This document shows, piece after piece, positions 1-8,593 of a stretch of 34,311 nucleotides of DNA. Source of the stretch: Alteromonadaceae bacterium (GTDB taxonomy: Bacteria; Pseudomonadota; Gammaproteobacteria; Enterobacterales; Alteromonadaceae); assembly GCA_023301705.1 (NCBI GenBank), contig JALZUE010000072.1, positions 1-34,311 of the forward strand, written 5' to 3'. A program made the position numbers and the translations under genes. A model generated the notes under the pieces. That model was not told the DNA's origin and searched no databases. It saw only the letters and a program-made list of their open reading frames with translations. Position 1 is the first letter of the stretch. The number at the start of each line of letters is the position of its first letter.

Positions 1-74
1 CCCTATAGCTCAGCTGGTAGAGCACCTGATTTGTAATCAGGGGGTCCGCGGTTCAAGTCCGTGTGGGGGCACCA
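1..74 (+). tRNA. tRNA-Thr (anticodon UGU), first 2 nt outside window
   Basis: A cloverleaf can be folded by eye. The anticodon stem CCTGA/TCAGG encloses the loop TTTGTAA, giving anticodon TGT (Thr, ACA codons). The T arm is CGCGG-TTCAAGT-CCGTG. The 3' acceptor strand TGGGGGC is followed by A and an encoded CCA at 72-74. The acceptor partner should be GCCCCTA, but the window starts at its third base, so two 5' bases are missing. The 3' half doubles as the attachment site of the island that follows. Confidence 0.96.
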
Positions 75-79
75 TTTTC
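27..79 (+). repeat. attL: left direct repeat of island A
   Basis: This 53-bp stretch runs from the tRNA anticodon stem through CCA into the downstream ATTTTC. It matches 31119-31169 except that the right copy has GGG where this copy has GGGGG in the acceptor stem. Keeping the intact tRNA on this side is normal for integrases that target tRNA 3' ends. Confidence 0.9.
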
Positions 80-136
80 TGTTTAAAATCAATAACTTAG
101 CGAGTGGCAATAAAATACCACTTGCGCAATTAGGTT

Positions 137-159
137 TGGGGTCACACTGGGGTCACAAA
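137..159 (+). repeat. Tandem 11-bp motif near left end (probable integrase arm site)
   Basis: Two adjacent copies of TGGGGTCACA(C/A) lie 58 bp inside attL. The same 23-bp string recurs in the same orientation at 30981-31003 inside attR, directly upstream of the integrase gene. Direct repeats flanking both att sites are typical arm-type binding sites for P4-like integrases. That role is inferred. Confidence 0.6.
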
Positions 160-218
160 GTTTTTAAAGATAGTTTCGAACGCCTAACCTAATCAGTAGT
201 TCAAGCAGCGAATCAAAT

Positions 219-674
219 TTGACGATTAGATTACCCCTGACTTTTACCAAAGTAATTCACGTGGTATTGAACTGTATGGCCTCTAAAAACTCAGACCCAT
301 TTCATACGCTCTACGCAGATGTCATCCAGCAAGATATGACTCTCTCAGGTCATCAAGAAGACCCAGACACTCATCCCCATCTCTCTATACAATTCGTAGC
401 CATTGCCCGGGACGGACTATTCAAAGACCAAAAGTTCGAACTTCAAATATCGCGTGACCTTAATTTTGATATCACCAATAAATATGTTGGAGCCCTATTC
501 CAGAGCAAACCTTGCGTGATGTTTGCTATCTCAACAGATTCCGAACGCTTCGGTCATCTGGTGACGCTCATAGCCGCTAAAGCCATCAAAGAACTTTACT
601 TGTGCTTCGAGCCTCCCAAATACGGTAAGGCCAAAATCATCTCTTGGCAGGTGAGCACAAACCTTGAAGAATAA
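219..674 (+). CDS. Hypothetical protein, 151 aa (or 132 aa from 276)
   Basis: This is an open frame just inside the left end of the island, convergent with the helicase gene ending at 711. The first start at 219 has no clear ribosome site. An ATG at 276, beginning MASKNSDPF, gives 132 aa, also without a strong ribosome site. The protein is soluble-looking and mixed alpha/beta, with no signal peptide, membrane segment or motif that I recognise. The amino-acid mix is plausible for a real protein, but there is no family assignment. Confidence 0.5.
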   Translation: MTIRLPLTFTKVIHVVLNCMASKNSDPFHTLYADVIQQDMTLSGHQEDPDTHPHLSIQFVAIARDGLFKDQKFELQISRDLNFDITNKYVGALFQSKPCVMFAISTDSERFGHLVTLIAAKAIKELYLCFEPPKYGKAKIISWQVSTNLEE

Positions 675-710
675 CGAATCTTAAGTCTTCAAAACTCTCG
701 AGGCGCTAAA

Positions 711-2783
711 TTAATATTTCAGATCAGCTAAAAAGTCGGACTCTGGCTTAACACCTGTTACGATAAGTTTTTCGCGAGCTCTCGTGCAAGCAACATATAA
801 GAGATGTCTCTCGGTTGCATAAACCTCATCAAGATCCTCTTCTGAGAAAACGCCTTCAACACGGCTTTCTAATGGCAGTAAATGATCATCACAAGCCATC
901 ACAGCAACAGCTTTAAACTCAAGCCCTTTAGCAAGGTGCATTGTCCCAATAGCCATCGCATTTTGTTTTAGAACCAAACTTTCGTTCAAAGTCTGAACAG
1001 GCAATTTAAGGCTTTGCGCTAAAGCTCTTACACGAGTTAAAGTGTCCATAGTTCTCACGAAAATTCCTATTTCTGATAACGGCGTTTCCGTTTCTATCAA
1101 AGACTTCAACCATTGTTGCACACAAGCAAGCTCATCAGCTTGCGTGTCAAGAATGTGAACTTCAGGAAGCGGACCATTAAATACAGAGACAGTTCCGCGT
1201 CTATCTTCCTCTAAACCGTCCATATCTCGCATGGCATCTGGAAGTAATTTATCAGCGGCGGTACGAACTTGATGAGACGTCCTGTAATTAACTTTCAACG
1301 TCGAGGACCGCCCTCTAACGTCCACACCAAGCGACTTCCATGAGAACGGGAGTTTGAAAATTCTTTGCCCTAAATCACCGGCAAAAAACAACGCATTGCC
1401 AGTGTCAGGAGCAATCGCAGACAAAAATTTCAAATCAGCGACATCTAAGTCTTGCGCTTCATCAACTATAATATGTGAATAAGGTTTCGTATCACGGTCT
1501 TGATAATACTTTGAGACCTCTGAAAACAACATAGCTTTTGTGTGTCGCCCGGACGTCTTGATTGCGTTCCTTACAGCTTCAAAAACGGGCCATAAACTGG
1601 AACGACGAGATGAAGTTATGCGGCTCCGACGGCCAATACGCGCGACATCAAGGTAGGAGTCTTCACTATCTATTTGCCACGCATCTATAACGGCTGACCA
1701 TTCCGACCACAAAAACATCTGATCTTCGTCTTCCCCATGGTTTTCAAGTAGTTTTCTAATTTGTTCTTCACTCGCTAAAAATGGCTTATGACCAGATATT
1801 AGTTCATAAAGATCACTCGCGGCCTCTGCTATCGCCGCAACATGAATATTTGGCACGAGGGTTTCTTCATCGCCGCTCAATATTCCCACTTTAAGTCCCA
1901 AAGCTGAAGCAAGCGGTTGGGAGAAAGTTGTTAGCAAGACCCTTGAGTTCACCTCTTTTGATAAAGACACGGCTCGGTGTACGGCGACGACAGTCTTACC
2001 TGTGCCTGCAGAACCTGCAACGCGCGCAGGACCATTAAAGTCGCGCTCAACAAAGTCGCGCTGACTCGGATGCAGAAACACCGACCATTTATCCCAAGGG
2101 TAATCCAAGGCTTGCTCAAGCGCGTCAGTGTCTTCGATGATACGAAAACGGCGCTGTTCATCTGGGTGAGTGCCATCTGGCTCAATTCCGCTTTCAACTA
2201 AGGCGAGGCTAGGCTCCTCGCCAATGGCAAGAGCCAGGACGGCTTCACTAGCTTCAGCGGGCAAATGAATAGCAAGGTCGAGAAGCCTTTCTTCACCTGC
2301 AGCCAATAGAGCATCGATCCATTGTGGCGGCACCCCGTAAGAAAGAAGTGTATCCGCTCCTACGGTCAATACTGGCCCAACAGGCAGTTTAGGAACAGAT
2401 GGCTCTTCAATCTCAGGCGTAACTGGCGTTGATGGGATGGAAATTTCTTCTACGCGCTCGATGACTTCGACAATTTGCAAAGCTCTGGTTTTGGGATGCA
2501 CCTCGAAAACTCGGCGCTCTGCCCAATCATAAGCGGCGTCGTGATGATCCACATAGCACAGCGTAAAGCGCTCTTTGAGTTTATGAATGACAAGCCGTAT
2601 GTCGCGACTTGCACGGACGGACCAAAAGTTCTTATCTTTGGATTTATCAATCTTGTGGAATTGTTTGCCGTGACCACTAGGGTCCATCTGCAAATCAAAA
2701 GCACACATTTTTGCTGCTTTTTGAGACGCATTATCTAACTTAGTCAGTGCAGAGGTGAATGTATCGGCGATAAAGAATTTCAT
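711..2783 (-). CDS. UvrD/Rep-type SF1 helicase with N-terminal RelE-like domain
   Basis: 690 aa. Residues ~1-110 resemble the RelE/ParE toxin fold: a lysine-rich helical start, then a core with SVRASRDIRLVIHKL and a conserved-looking CYVDHHDAAYDWAERR. An acidic, proline-rich linker follows. The SF1 helicase part carries a Q-motif glutamine (~241), Walker A GSAGTGKT (257-264), Walker B IIVDEAQDL, motif III GDLGQRIF, motif IV NYRTSHQVR, motif V TMHLAKGLEF and motif VI YVACTRAREKL. It should be an ATP-dependent DNA translocase or helicase. Whether the RelE-like domain is active or only binds nucleic acid is unknown. It is the last gene of the operon and overlaps the MBL gene by 4 nt (start 2783, upstream stop 2780). 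It is intact throughout. Confidence 0.88.
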   Translation of the reverse strand: MKFFIADTFTSALTKLDNASQKAAKMCAFDLQMDPSGHGKQFHKIDKSKDKNFWSVRASRDIRLVIHKLKERFTLCYVDHHDAAYDWAERRVFEVHPKTRALQIVEVIERVEEISIPSTPVTPEIEEPSVPKLPVGPVLTVGADTLLSYGVPPQWIDALLAAGEERLLDLAIHLPAEASEAVLALAIGEEPSLALVESGIEPDGTHPDEQRRFRIIEDTDALEQALDYPWDKWSVFLHPSQRDFVERDFNGPARVAGSAGTGKTVVAVHRAVSLSKEVNSRVLLTTFSQPLASALGLKVGILSGDEETLVPNIHVAAIAEAASDLYELISGHKPFLASEEQIRKLLENHGEDEDQMFLWSEWSAVIDAWQIDSEDSYLDVARIGRRSRITSSRRSSLWPVFEAVRNAIKTSGRHTKAMLFSEVSKYYQDRDTKPYSHIIVDEAQDLDVADLKFLSAIAPDTGNALFFAGDLGQRIFKLPFSWKSLGVDVRGRSSTLKVNYRTSHQVRTAADKLLPDAMRDMDGLEEDRRGTVSVFNGPLPEVHILDTQADELACVQQWLKSLIETETPLSEIGIFVRTMDTLTRVRALAQSLKLPVQTLNESLVLKQNAMAIGTMHLAKGLEFKAVAVMACDDHLLPLESRVEGVFSEEDLDEVYATERHLLYVACTRAREKLIVTGVKPESDFLADLKY

Positions 2784-4171
2784 TGTTTAGGTGTCCCACA
2801 CTGTTTGCCGGTTGTCTGTGTCCAATTCCAATCGATACCAACGTTATCAAGTTTGACCAATTGCTGCCATTTTTTTCCAAAACACTGAACACATTGCGCG
2901 CATTTACGATTAGAAAAATTCACGTACTCATCTAGTTTCTGTCCTGATTGACCACCATTTCTGATATAAAGAGGTTGGGAAGATGACGTGGGAATCCATT
3001 TTTTAATAACGGAATAAGCATGATCATTGACGCGTGATCCATGATGAGGCGATGTAATTACAATTGAACGATTTGGAGCGTTTGCAGGCATACTAAAGTC
3101 CCCCTTGGGCTTCGATATGCCAAATGCTAGGCGTGAATCCCCTAGAAACAGAACGCCAGGTTCTGAGTTAGTTTCCGGTCGGTAGAAAACCAATGATTCC
3201 ACGTTTTGCCTCGAAAGGCGTAGGGAAAAGTACTTCGCTACATTGCTTACCCGTTCAAGCGGAGCTTGCACTTCAACTGAGTTTACAGGTTCCAGCACCT
3301 CTGGAATTCCACCACTTGGGTCACTTCCATTCTCGAAAAGTCCGAAGTCAAACCAACGTATTGGAATGGTGTGCTTTAAGGCAGAGTCTAATATGCGACG
3401 AATAGAAACCGCAGTATCAATAGCGAGATTGTACTCATTCAATACCTTGGCCTCGTAAGGCCTATCCTTCCTAAAGTAAAAATATCGGCTATTCATTGAG
3501 AGTATGGGATAAGCGGAGGAAGTCGAAATCGGATCACTCTCCTCCATTTCCGCACGACGTTCCAATAAGTCACCCATTGTCATTCCAAGTGATTTTGCGA
3601 GCTGTTTTTCTCGTAAAATTTCATTTCTGGAACTCAGTGAATTTTCTTCCTCAACAAGGTCCGCACCAGCTTTTTTAAGCCCATTAGATAGCTCATACTT
3701 CTTCGCATGATCTCTGAAATCGTCCTCTGAGACTTTACTGTCCGACCGTATTAGACGATCACCGAAACTATCATCAATACTCTTATTGTTTGGACCACCA
3801 AATATCGCCTCTTGAGCTCCTTCAAGGATATCTTTGGCAAAGTTCTCATCATTCAAGGCAATCGGCTTGGCGACATTTGCCCACCGTCCTGGTAGCCAAT
3901 ATTCCCCTATCGTATTCCCTGCGGCATACCATTCATCGGCAAAATTTCTAAAACCGTTTGCATGATCTGCATCTTGATGAGTGCAGATGGCAATATCAAT
4001 CCGGTCAACATTGGGTGCATGTTTTTTTAAAACCTTATGTAAGGGATGTTTCTTCCCAGCGTACTTCTTTCCGGAATCAACTAAAATTACGAATTTGCGC
4101 CCGAACGCTTCCGTTTGTAAAAGAAATGCCTCTCCTGACTCTAGCGGTAATGCTGTAAATGTAGACGTCAT
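2780..4171 (-). CDS. Metallo-beta-lactamase-fold hydrolase, ComEC-like
   Basis: 463 aa with no transmembrane segments. The N-terminal half has ILVDSG followed by the metal-binding motif THQDADHANG (H65-x-D67-x-D69-H70), the H-x-D-x-D-H form seen in ComEC-like MBL proteins. Further on are VLFLGDSRLAFG and ITSPHHGS, which match the later metal ligands (Asp and His) of that group. A charged helical insert (~150-220) separates them. The C-terminus has CAQCVQCFGKK and may bind another metal. A hydrolase acting on nucleic acid or a phosphoester is likely; the substrate is unknown. Its stop overlaps the start of the RelE-UvrD gene (4 nt), and it follows the GIY-YIG gene after 6 nt, so translation is probably coupled. 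Confidence 0.8.
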   Translation of the reverse strand: MTSTFTALPLESGEAFLLQTEAFGRKFVILVDSGKKYAGKKHPLHKVLKKHAPNVDRIDIAICTHQDADHANGFRNFADEWYAAGNTIGEYWLPGRWANVAKPIALNDENFAKDILEGAQEAIFGGPNNKSIDDSFGDRLIRSDSKVSEDDFRDHAKKYELSNGLKKAGADLVEEENSLSSRNEILREKQLAKSLGMTMGDLLERRAEMEESDPISTSSAYPILSMNSRYFYFRKDRPYEAKVLNEYNLAIDTAVSIRRILDSALKHTIPIRWFDFGLFENGSDPSGGIPEVLEPVNSVEVQAPLERVSNVAKYFSLRLSRQNVESLVFYRPETNSEPGVLFLGDSRLAFGISKPKGDFSMPANAPNRSIVITSPHHGSRVNDHAYSVIKKWIPTSSSQPLYIRNGGQSGQKLDEYVNFSNRKCAQCVQCFGKKWQQLVKLDNVGIDWNWTQTTGKQCGTPKQ

Positions 4172-4177
4172 GTTCTC

Positions 4178-4780
4178 CTAACTTAACTTCGCAAACTCGG
4201 AGTGCTTAGTCGGGTACAATATCCATTTCGGATAGTAACCTAAGTTTTTAATTGGCGCATCCCAATTATCTCCCAAGGAGCTTTTGGTATAGGTTCCCGC
4301 AATTTTATTCAGCAGAGGGTACTCACCTTTAGTGCTTTTGAATTCATCTAGAAGACTCCACTCTATTTTCTTGTAGTAGTCTTCACTATTTCTTTTCCGT
4401 GGCTTACATATCCAAAAGTCAAAATGAGTTCCCGATAGGCTTGTAAAGAGATCAAAAAGAGTTTTATTATAATGTTTTTTAATTCTGCTAAAAGCATAGC
4501 CTCTACCAATATATAGTACATTTGATTGGCCAGTCTCATACTCAACAGCAAAAGGGTTTGAGAGCTTAATCACATAAACGCATCTGTCGTAGGTTGAGAG
4601 ATCGATTTCTTCTTCAAACCACCATTTCAAATCACGGTGGGCCTCAAGAATTATACGTTTTTTAATTTCAGCCTGCATCGGCTTTGGATAGTCGTGAAAT
4701 TGATGAAGATCGAAGCTCGCCTGTTGTGCAGACAGGGCCAAACTCAACTTCTCTACTTTAATCCACTCAATGTCACTCAT
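4178..4780 (-). CDS. GIY-YIG-like nuclease domain protein
   Basis: 200 aa. The two strands of a GIY-YIG core are visible as VYVI (68-71) and LYIG (89-92), followed by R99 and H103 in the next helix. A glutamate in the KIEWSLLDEF helix (E140) and an asparagine in PLLNK (N158) fall where the family's metal and terminal catalytic residues lie. The first 60 residues are helical and unassigned. The start codon overlaps the end of the methyltransferase frame by 4 nt. It could be the nuclease, or an inactive DNA-binding member, of this operon. The fold call rests on motif spacing only. Confidence 0.65.
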   Translation of the reverse strand: MSDIEWIKVEKLSLALSAQQASFDLHQFHDYPKPMQAEIKKRIILEAHRDLKWWFEEEIDLSTYDRCVYVIKLSNPFAVEYETGQSNVLYIGRGYAFSRIKKHYNKTLFDLFTSLSGTHFDFWICKPRKRNSEDYYKKIEWSLLDEFKSTKGEYPLLNKIAGTYTKSSLGDNWDAPIKNLGYYPKWILYPTKHSEFAKLS

Positions 4781-7694
4781 ACCGTAAATACTTTCATGAC
4801 TTCATCACCGAAGTGATTGATGACTTTGACGGCTATCCGTCCGGTGCTTGGGCGTTTGAAGGGACGGGAGATGTCTCGGTTTAGGCTCTCCCAAGCTTCT
4901 TTATTGATTTCGGATTTCAGGCTTGTTTTGAGGGATTTGTAGGGATCATTTCCGCCAAGGAAGTAGGCATGGCGAACGAAGAAACTTTCTTCGTTATAAG
5001 CCGTGTCGATAAACCAAGCGGCGATGTCATTAAGTTCACCAGAACGAATTTCTCCTGTGGCTGGAACGAAGACGTCCATGCCGTGAAGCTTGATTTGCAT
5101 GTCGCCATCTGGACGTTCAATCCATTCAATATCCGGCTCACCTATTACCATGAACAAATTGCCTTTACCTGTGTTCTTAAGGTCATCGGCCATATGTAGG
5201 TCAGGGTTCATTTTAGCTTTGATGATATTCATGGGGCCAAGACGATTAAGTCCTGTCGTATGAGCGTCGAACGCAAAGCCCACAGCAATCAAAACATCAA
5301 ATCGCGCATCAGAAGCCTCACGTGCGGCGGCGGTAATGTCGGTGCGGGTCAACGCGCCATATTCCGGTCCGAGCAAAATGCCTGCTCGGCGGGTTGTCTG
5401 ACCTTCATTAAAATGCCCTTCAGCGGCGATAAGGCTCCCGGGCCAAGCGGCAAGGTGGGTGAATTCCAGACGATCTTCTTTACTACCTTGCTGTACGCCA
5501 TGTGTACGCAGATTTTCGAGGATGACTTGCGCAAAATCAGTTTCCGGCGCGACAGAACTGCGTTTTAATTGACCTTCTTCAGCTAGCGCTGGGTCCAAAA
5601 TATCATCGCGGTCATCCATCGCAACAACACGATGCGGAGAAAGACTCTCAACCGTGAACGGGCCTGCTACACGAACTTTAGACTTATCCTCATAAGGGCG
5701 GTCATAAAGCAGCTCTACATCCGCCTTTTGTGCAATCGAGGTATCGATTTCTTTTTGACGTGCAATACGCAACTTCCACCAATTTTCATGGGCTGATACC
5801 GCCACCTCAGACCAAGCTTCGCTCGCCTCATGTGGAATTTCCCATTCCTCGTGGTTTATCCCAAGTGCAGCGTTTAGTTTGCCGCGATATCCTTCAAGGT
5901 CTGGTTGGTAGCGATTCCATATAACATCGATTTCGGCATTATTGGCTATATCGCGAAGCATAACATGCGGCGCGCGTTCGTAGACAAAACCTTGCTTTAT
6001 ATCGCCTAAAGTTCGACTTTCATTAGGAACTTGTCCAGATACTTCTCCCTCTTTTTTACGACCTTCAGGACTATCAGAGAGCAAAAAGTATGGATATTTC
6101 TCAGACATCAGCCTTGTTCTAGCAAGTGCCAATGCAACTCTTGATGTATCTACGGTTATCCATTTGCGGCCCCAATGCTCGGCCACGGCTGCGGTTGTTC
6201 CTGAACCGCATTTGGGTCAAAGACTATATCGCCTGGATCCGTGGCCATCAGCATACATCGCTCAACTACTTTGTCATTCGTTTCTACGACATACATTTTG
6301 TTAGAGGCAAAGCCTGCGTGTCCAGTATCTGTCCAAACATTAGTAAACGGCGTGATTATTTTGTCATCAAAGTACCTTACATACCGTATAGTCTTACCCA
6401 CTAGCTCAATACGATTTGCCATTTTCAGCCTATTCATTCCCGCGGGGTAATTTGGCTTCCAATGACTGTTTTTTGTGGGGTTGAATGTCTGACCCTGAAA
6501 TTCAAAAGGTGTTGGGGCGCTAGGAGGGTTTTGCCCACATAAATCACCAGTCGTAAATGGACGCGAATCTTTTGGCAACTCTACTTTCCCGGCACGTTCA
6601 CCTTTGACCATTGAACGGCGAATGTATGGTTCTAATTCCAAACTTTTGTAGGCGCTGTTTCCTGCTGTATAGCTTTTTTTGTCCTCATACGTAGGACGAT
6701 ACTTTACAGTGCGGGCATCCTTTGAATACCAAACAATTTGATCCCCTATTCGTGAAAGAGTGTTTGTTGCTAGGCCACCAGTTGTAGAAAAATAGATCGT
6801 GTTCAGATAATTTTCTTCACCAAACACTTCGTCCATCAACGCACGCACTCGGTGAACATTTTCATCTGATATTTGCACAAAAACACTCCCACTCTCGGTT
6901 AGCAAATCCCGTGCAGCAGTCATTCTGTCTCGCAAATAAGTCAGATAGGAATGAATGCCATCCTTCCATGTATCCCTGAAGGCTTTAACCTGTTCTGGTT
7001 CGCGGGTTAAACTCTCAAGCTTGCCATCTTTTACATCTCTGTTTCGTGTGCTGACCTGCCAATTCGAATTAAACTTAATTCCGTAAGGAGGGTCAAAATA
7101 GATACATTGCACTTTACCGCGTAGGGCTTCTCGTTCGGCGAGCGAAGCCATGACTTGCAGGCTATCGCCTAAAATCATCCGGTTGGTCCAGTGAACATCA
7201 TGGGCGTAAAACTCTGTCCGGGCCTCTAGGTCGATGCCATTAAAGTCAGCAAACAAATCAACCATTGGTGCACCAAGGGCTTCATCTTTCTCCGACATGC
7301 GTTTTAACTCGTCGATTAAAACACGCGGATGGATTTTTTCCTGCACATAAATGGGCGGCACATTGACCACAAGGTCTGACCAGTCTTGTGTGTCTTTACC
7401 GGTCCATACTAACTGCGCATCCCCCAGAGTTAGCTCGCCCGTCTCGGCTAGTTGTTTTTGCTGCGCCTCAGTAATGCGAATTTTCGCGCCTTTCCAGATC
7501 AGCTGCGGGTCGAGATCTTGATTACGCTCTCGCGTCTCACCCTCAACCAGAGGCGTGTTTCGTGGGTACGATACAGGGGCAACCGGATTGGCTTCCTCCG
7601 CCATTTCCGCAAGGCTCTGCAGCTCCGCCGTAGGGATATTCTTACGCCCGCCATCATGGGCATAGGCATCGAGTTGTTTAGGTTTCTTTGCCAT
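4777..7694 (-). pseudogene. Type III Mod-like adenine methyltransferase, one frameshift
   Basis: The product would be about 970 aa. The 5' part (7694 to ~6212) has motif IV DPPYGI (201-206), so it is a beta-class N6-adenine methyltransferase with motif IV ahead of motif I. At 6211-6213 the frame breaks inside the SAM-binding motif. The frame in use reads PGDIVFDPN, but one base of shift gives CGSGTTAAVAEHWGRKW, the canonical continuation, which runs open to 4777. A single missing base therefore splits the gene at its cofactor site, and both halves lack function unless the frame is restored. The start at 7694 follows TAATG coupling with the upstream gene. The long C-terminal part (~470 aa) is typical of the large Mod-like proteins that accompany such Res subunits. 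Confidence 0.9.
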
Positions 7695-8593
7695 TACTTA
7701 ATCGTCTTTCTATCGGGTGATACGCGTTTGTGTTTTATCCCCAACTGCTTAGCTAGAGCTTTCAACGTGCCGTCTAGCTTATCCTCAGTTACCAAAAGCG
7801 CACTAACAACTGCATCTTCTCTAGGGTCCATAGCTTTCATCACGGCTTGGTATTTAACACACTGATAAATACCCCTTTGGAGGTCATACCAATTGGATGT
7901 CGATGACTTCACCTCAATTGCGAGCGTCTGTCCGTCTGCGTAATAAACACTATCAACACGATCGCCCGACAAAAGCTCAACTTCTGTTTCCGACCTCACA
8001 CCTTTTAGACGAGGCGCTATTTTTTTTGAATTTTCAGTCACCCAAAGTCTTAAAGCTTTATGGTTTTCACCTTCACCGCCGCGCCCCCTTGGAATACCAT
8101 CTTTTTCGGCGCCGTCTTTTCCCGTTTTCCGTTTTTTTGCTACAACGTCTGCTACATACTTCCGGTGGAATGCTCTCTCATATAAATCCTCCCAACCGTC
8201 AAAATCATAGACCTCCTGCATTGCATCTTCGCTATATTCTGACCAAAGTTTTGGGTGTTTATCAATGGCTCCATCTTTGCCTAACTTTTTAATGCCATAG
8301 TGATTTGCCAGATAACCGCCTATGCCAGCGCCAGGTAACCTTGTGTCCTGCCGAACCAACAGAGAATTTAGTAAAGGTGAATCTTCATCAGCTTCGTATA
8401 AAACATCCATAAGCTTTCCAGCAGGAAATCCTAATTTCGTAGCTCTCCCAATTGAACTAAACCCTTCTTCACGTTCCAACTTCTCCATTGCTTCACCATA
8501 AGTGACAACACGCCGTTCTTTAGCGGCAGTAATGAGCCAGCGCGCTATCAACGGGGCAGCTACATTTTCTAGATTTTCATTTGTTGGTTTCAC
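7694..8593 (-). CDS. PD-(D/E)XK-type nuclease domain protein
   Basis: 299 aa. The C-terminal half shows a restriction-endonuclease-like core: E203/E205 in SETEVELL, D214 in GDRVDSVYY, then IEVKSS with E227-V-K229, followed by the amphipathic WYDLQRGIYQCVKYQAVM helix usual after this motif. The N-terminal ~130 residues (MEKLEREEGF..IGRATKLGFPAGKLMDVL..PLLNSLLV) look like a winged or helical DNA- or protein-binding module. It sits between the Res-like and Mod-like genes. Its start overlaps the Res stop (8593/8590), and its stop overlaps the Mod start as TAATG. It may supply the cutting activity or discriminate modified DNA. Confidence 0.75.
   Translation of the reverse strand: MKPTNENLENVAAPLIARWLITAAKERRVVTYGEAMEKLEREEGFSSIGRATKLGFPAGKLMDVLYEADEDSPLLNSLLVRQDTRLPGAGIGGYLANHYGIKKLGKDGAIDKHPKLWSEYSEDAMQEVYDFDGWEDLYERAFHRKYVADVVAKKRKTGKDGAEKDGIPRGRGGEGENHKALRLWVTENSKKIAPRLKGVRSETEVELLSGDRVDSVYYADGQTLAIEVKSSTSNWYDLQRGIYQCVKYQAVMKAMDPREDAVVSALLVTEDKLDGTLKALAKQLGIKHKRVSPDRKTIK

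Noticed and set aside
5260-5568. 102-aa plus-strand frame inside the methyltransferase gene
   Set aside because: It is antisense to well-conserved coding sequence, with no ribosome site or protein-like motifs.
6156-7694. Phase-variable methyltransferase
   Set aside because: No long homopolymer or tandem short repeat at the frame break; CCCAAA is too short to be a switch by itself.
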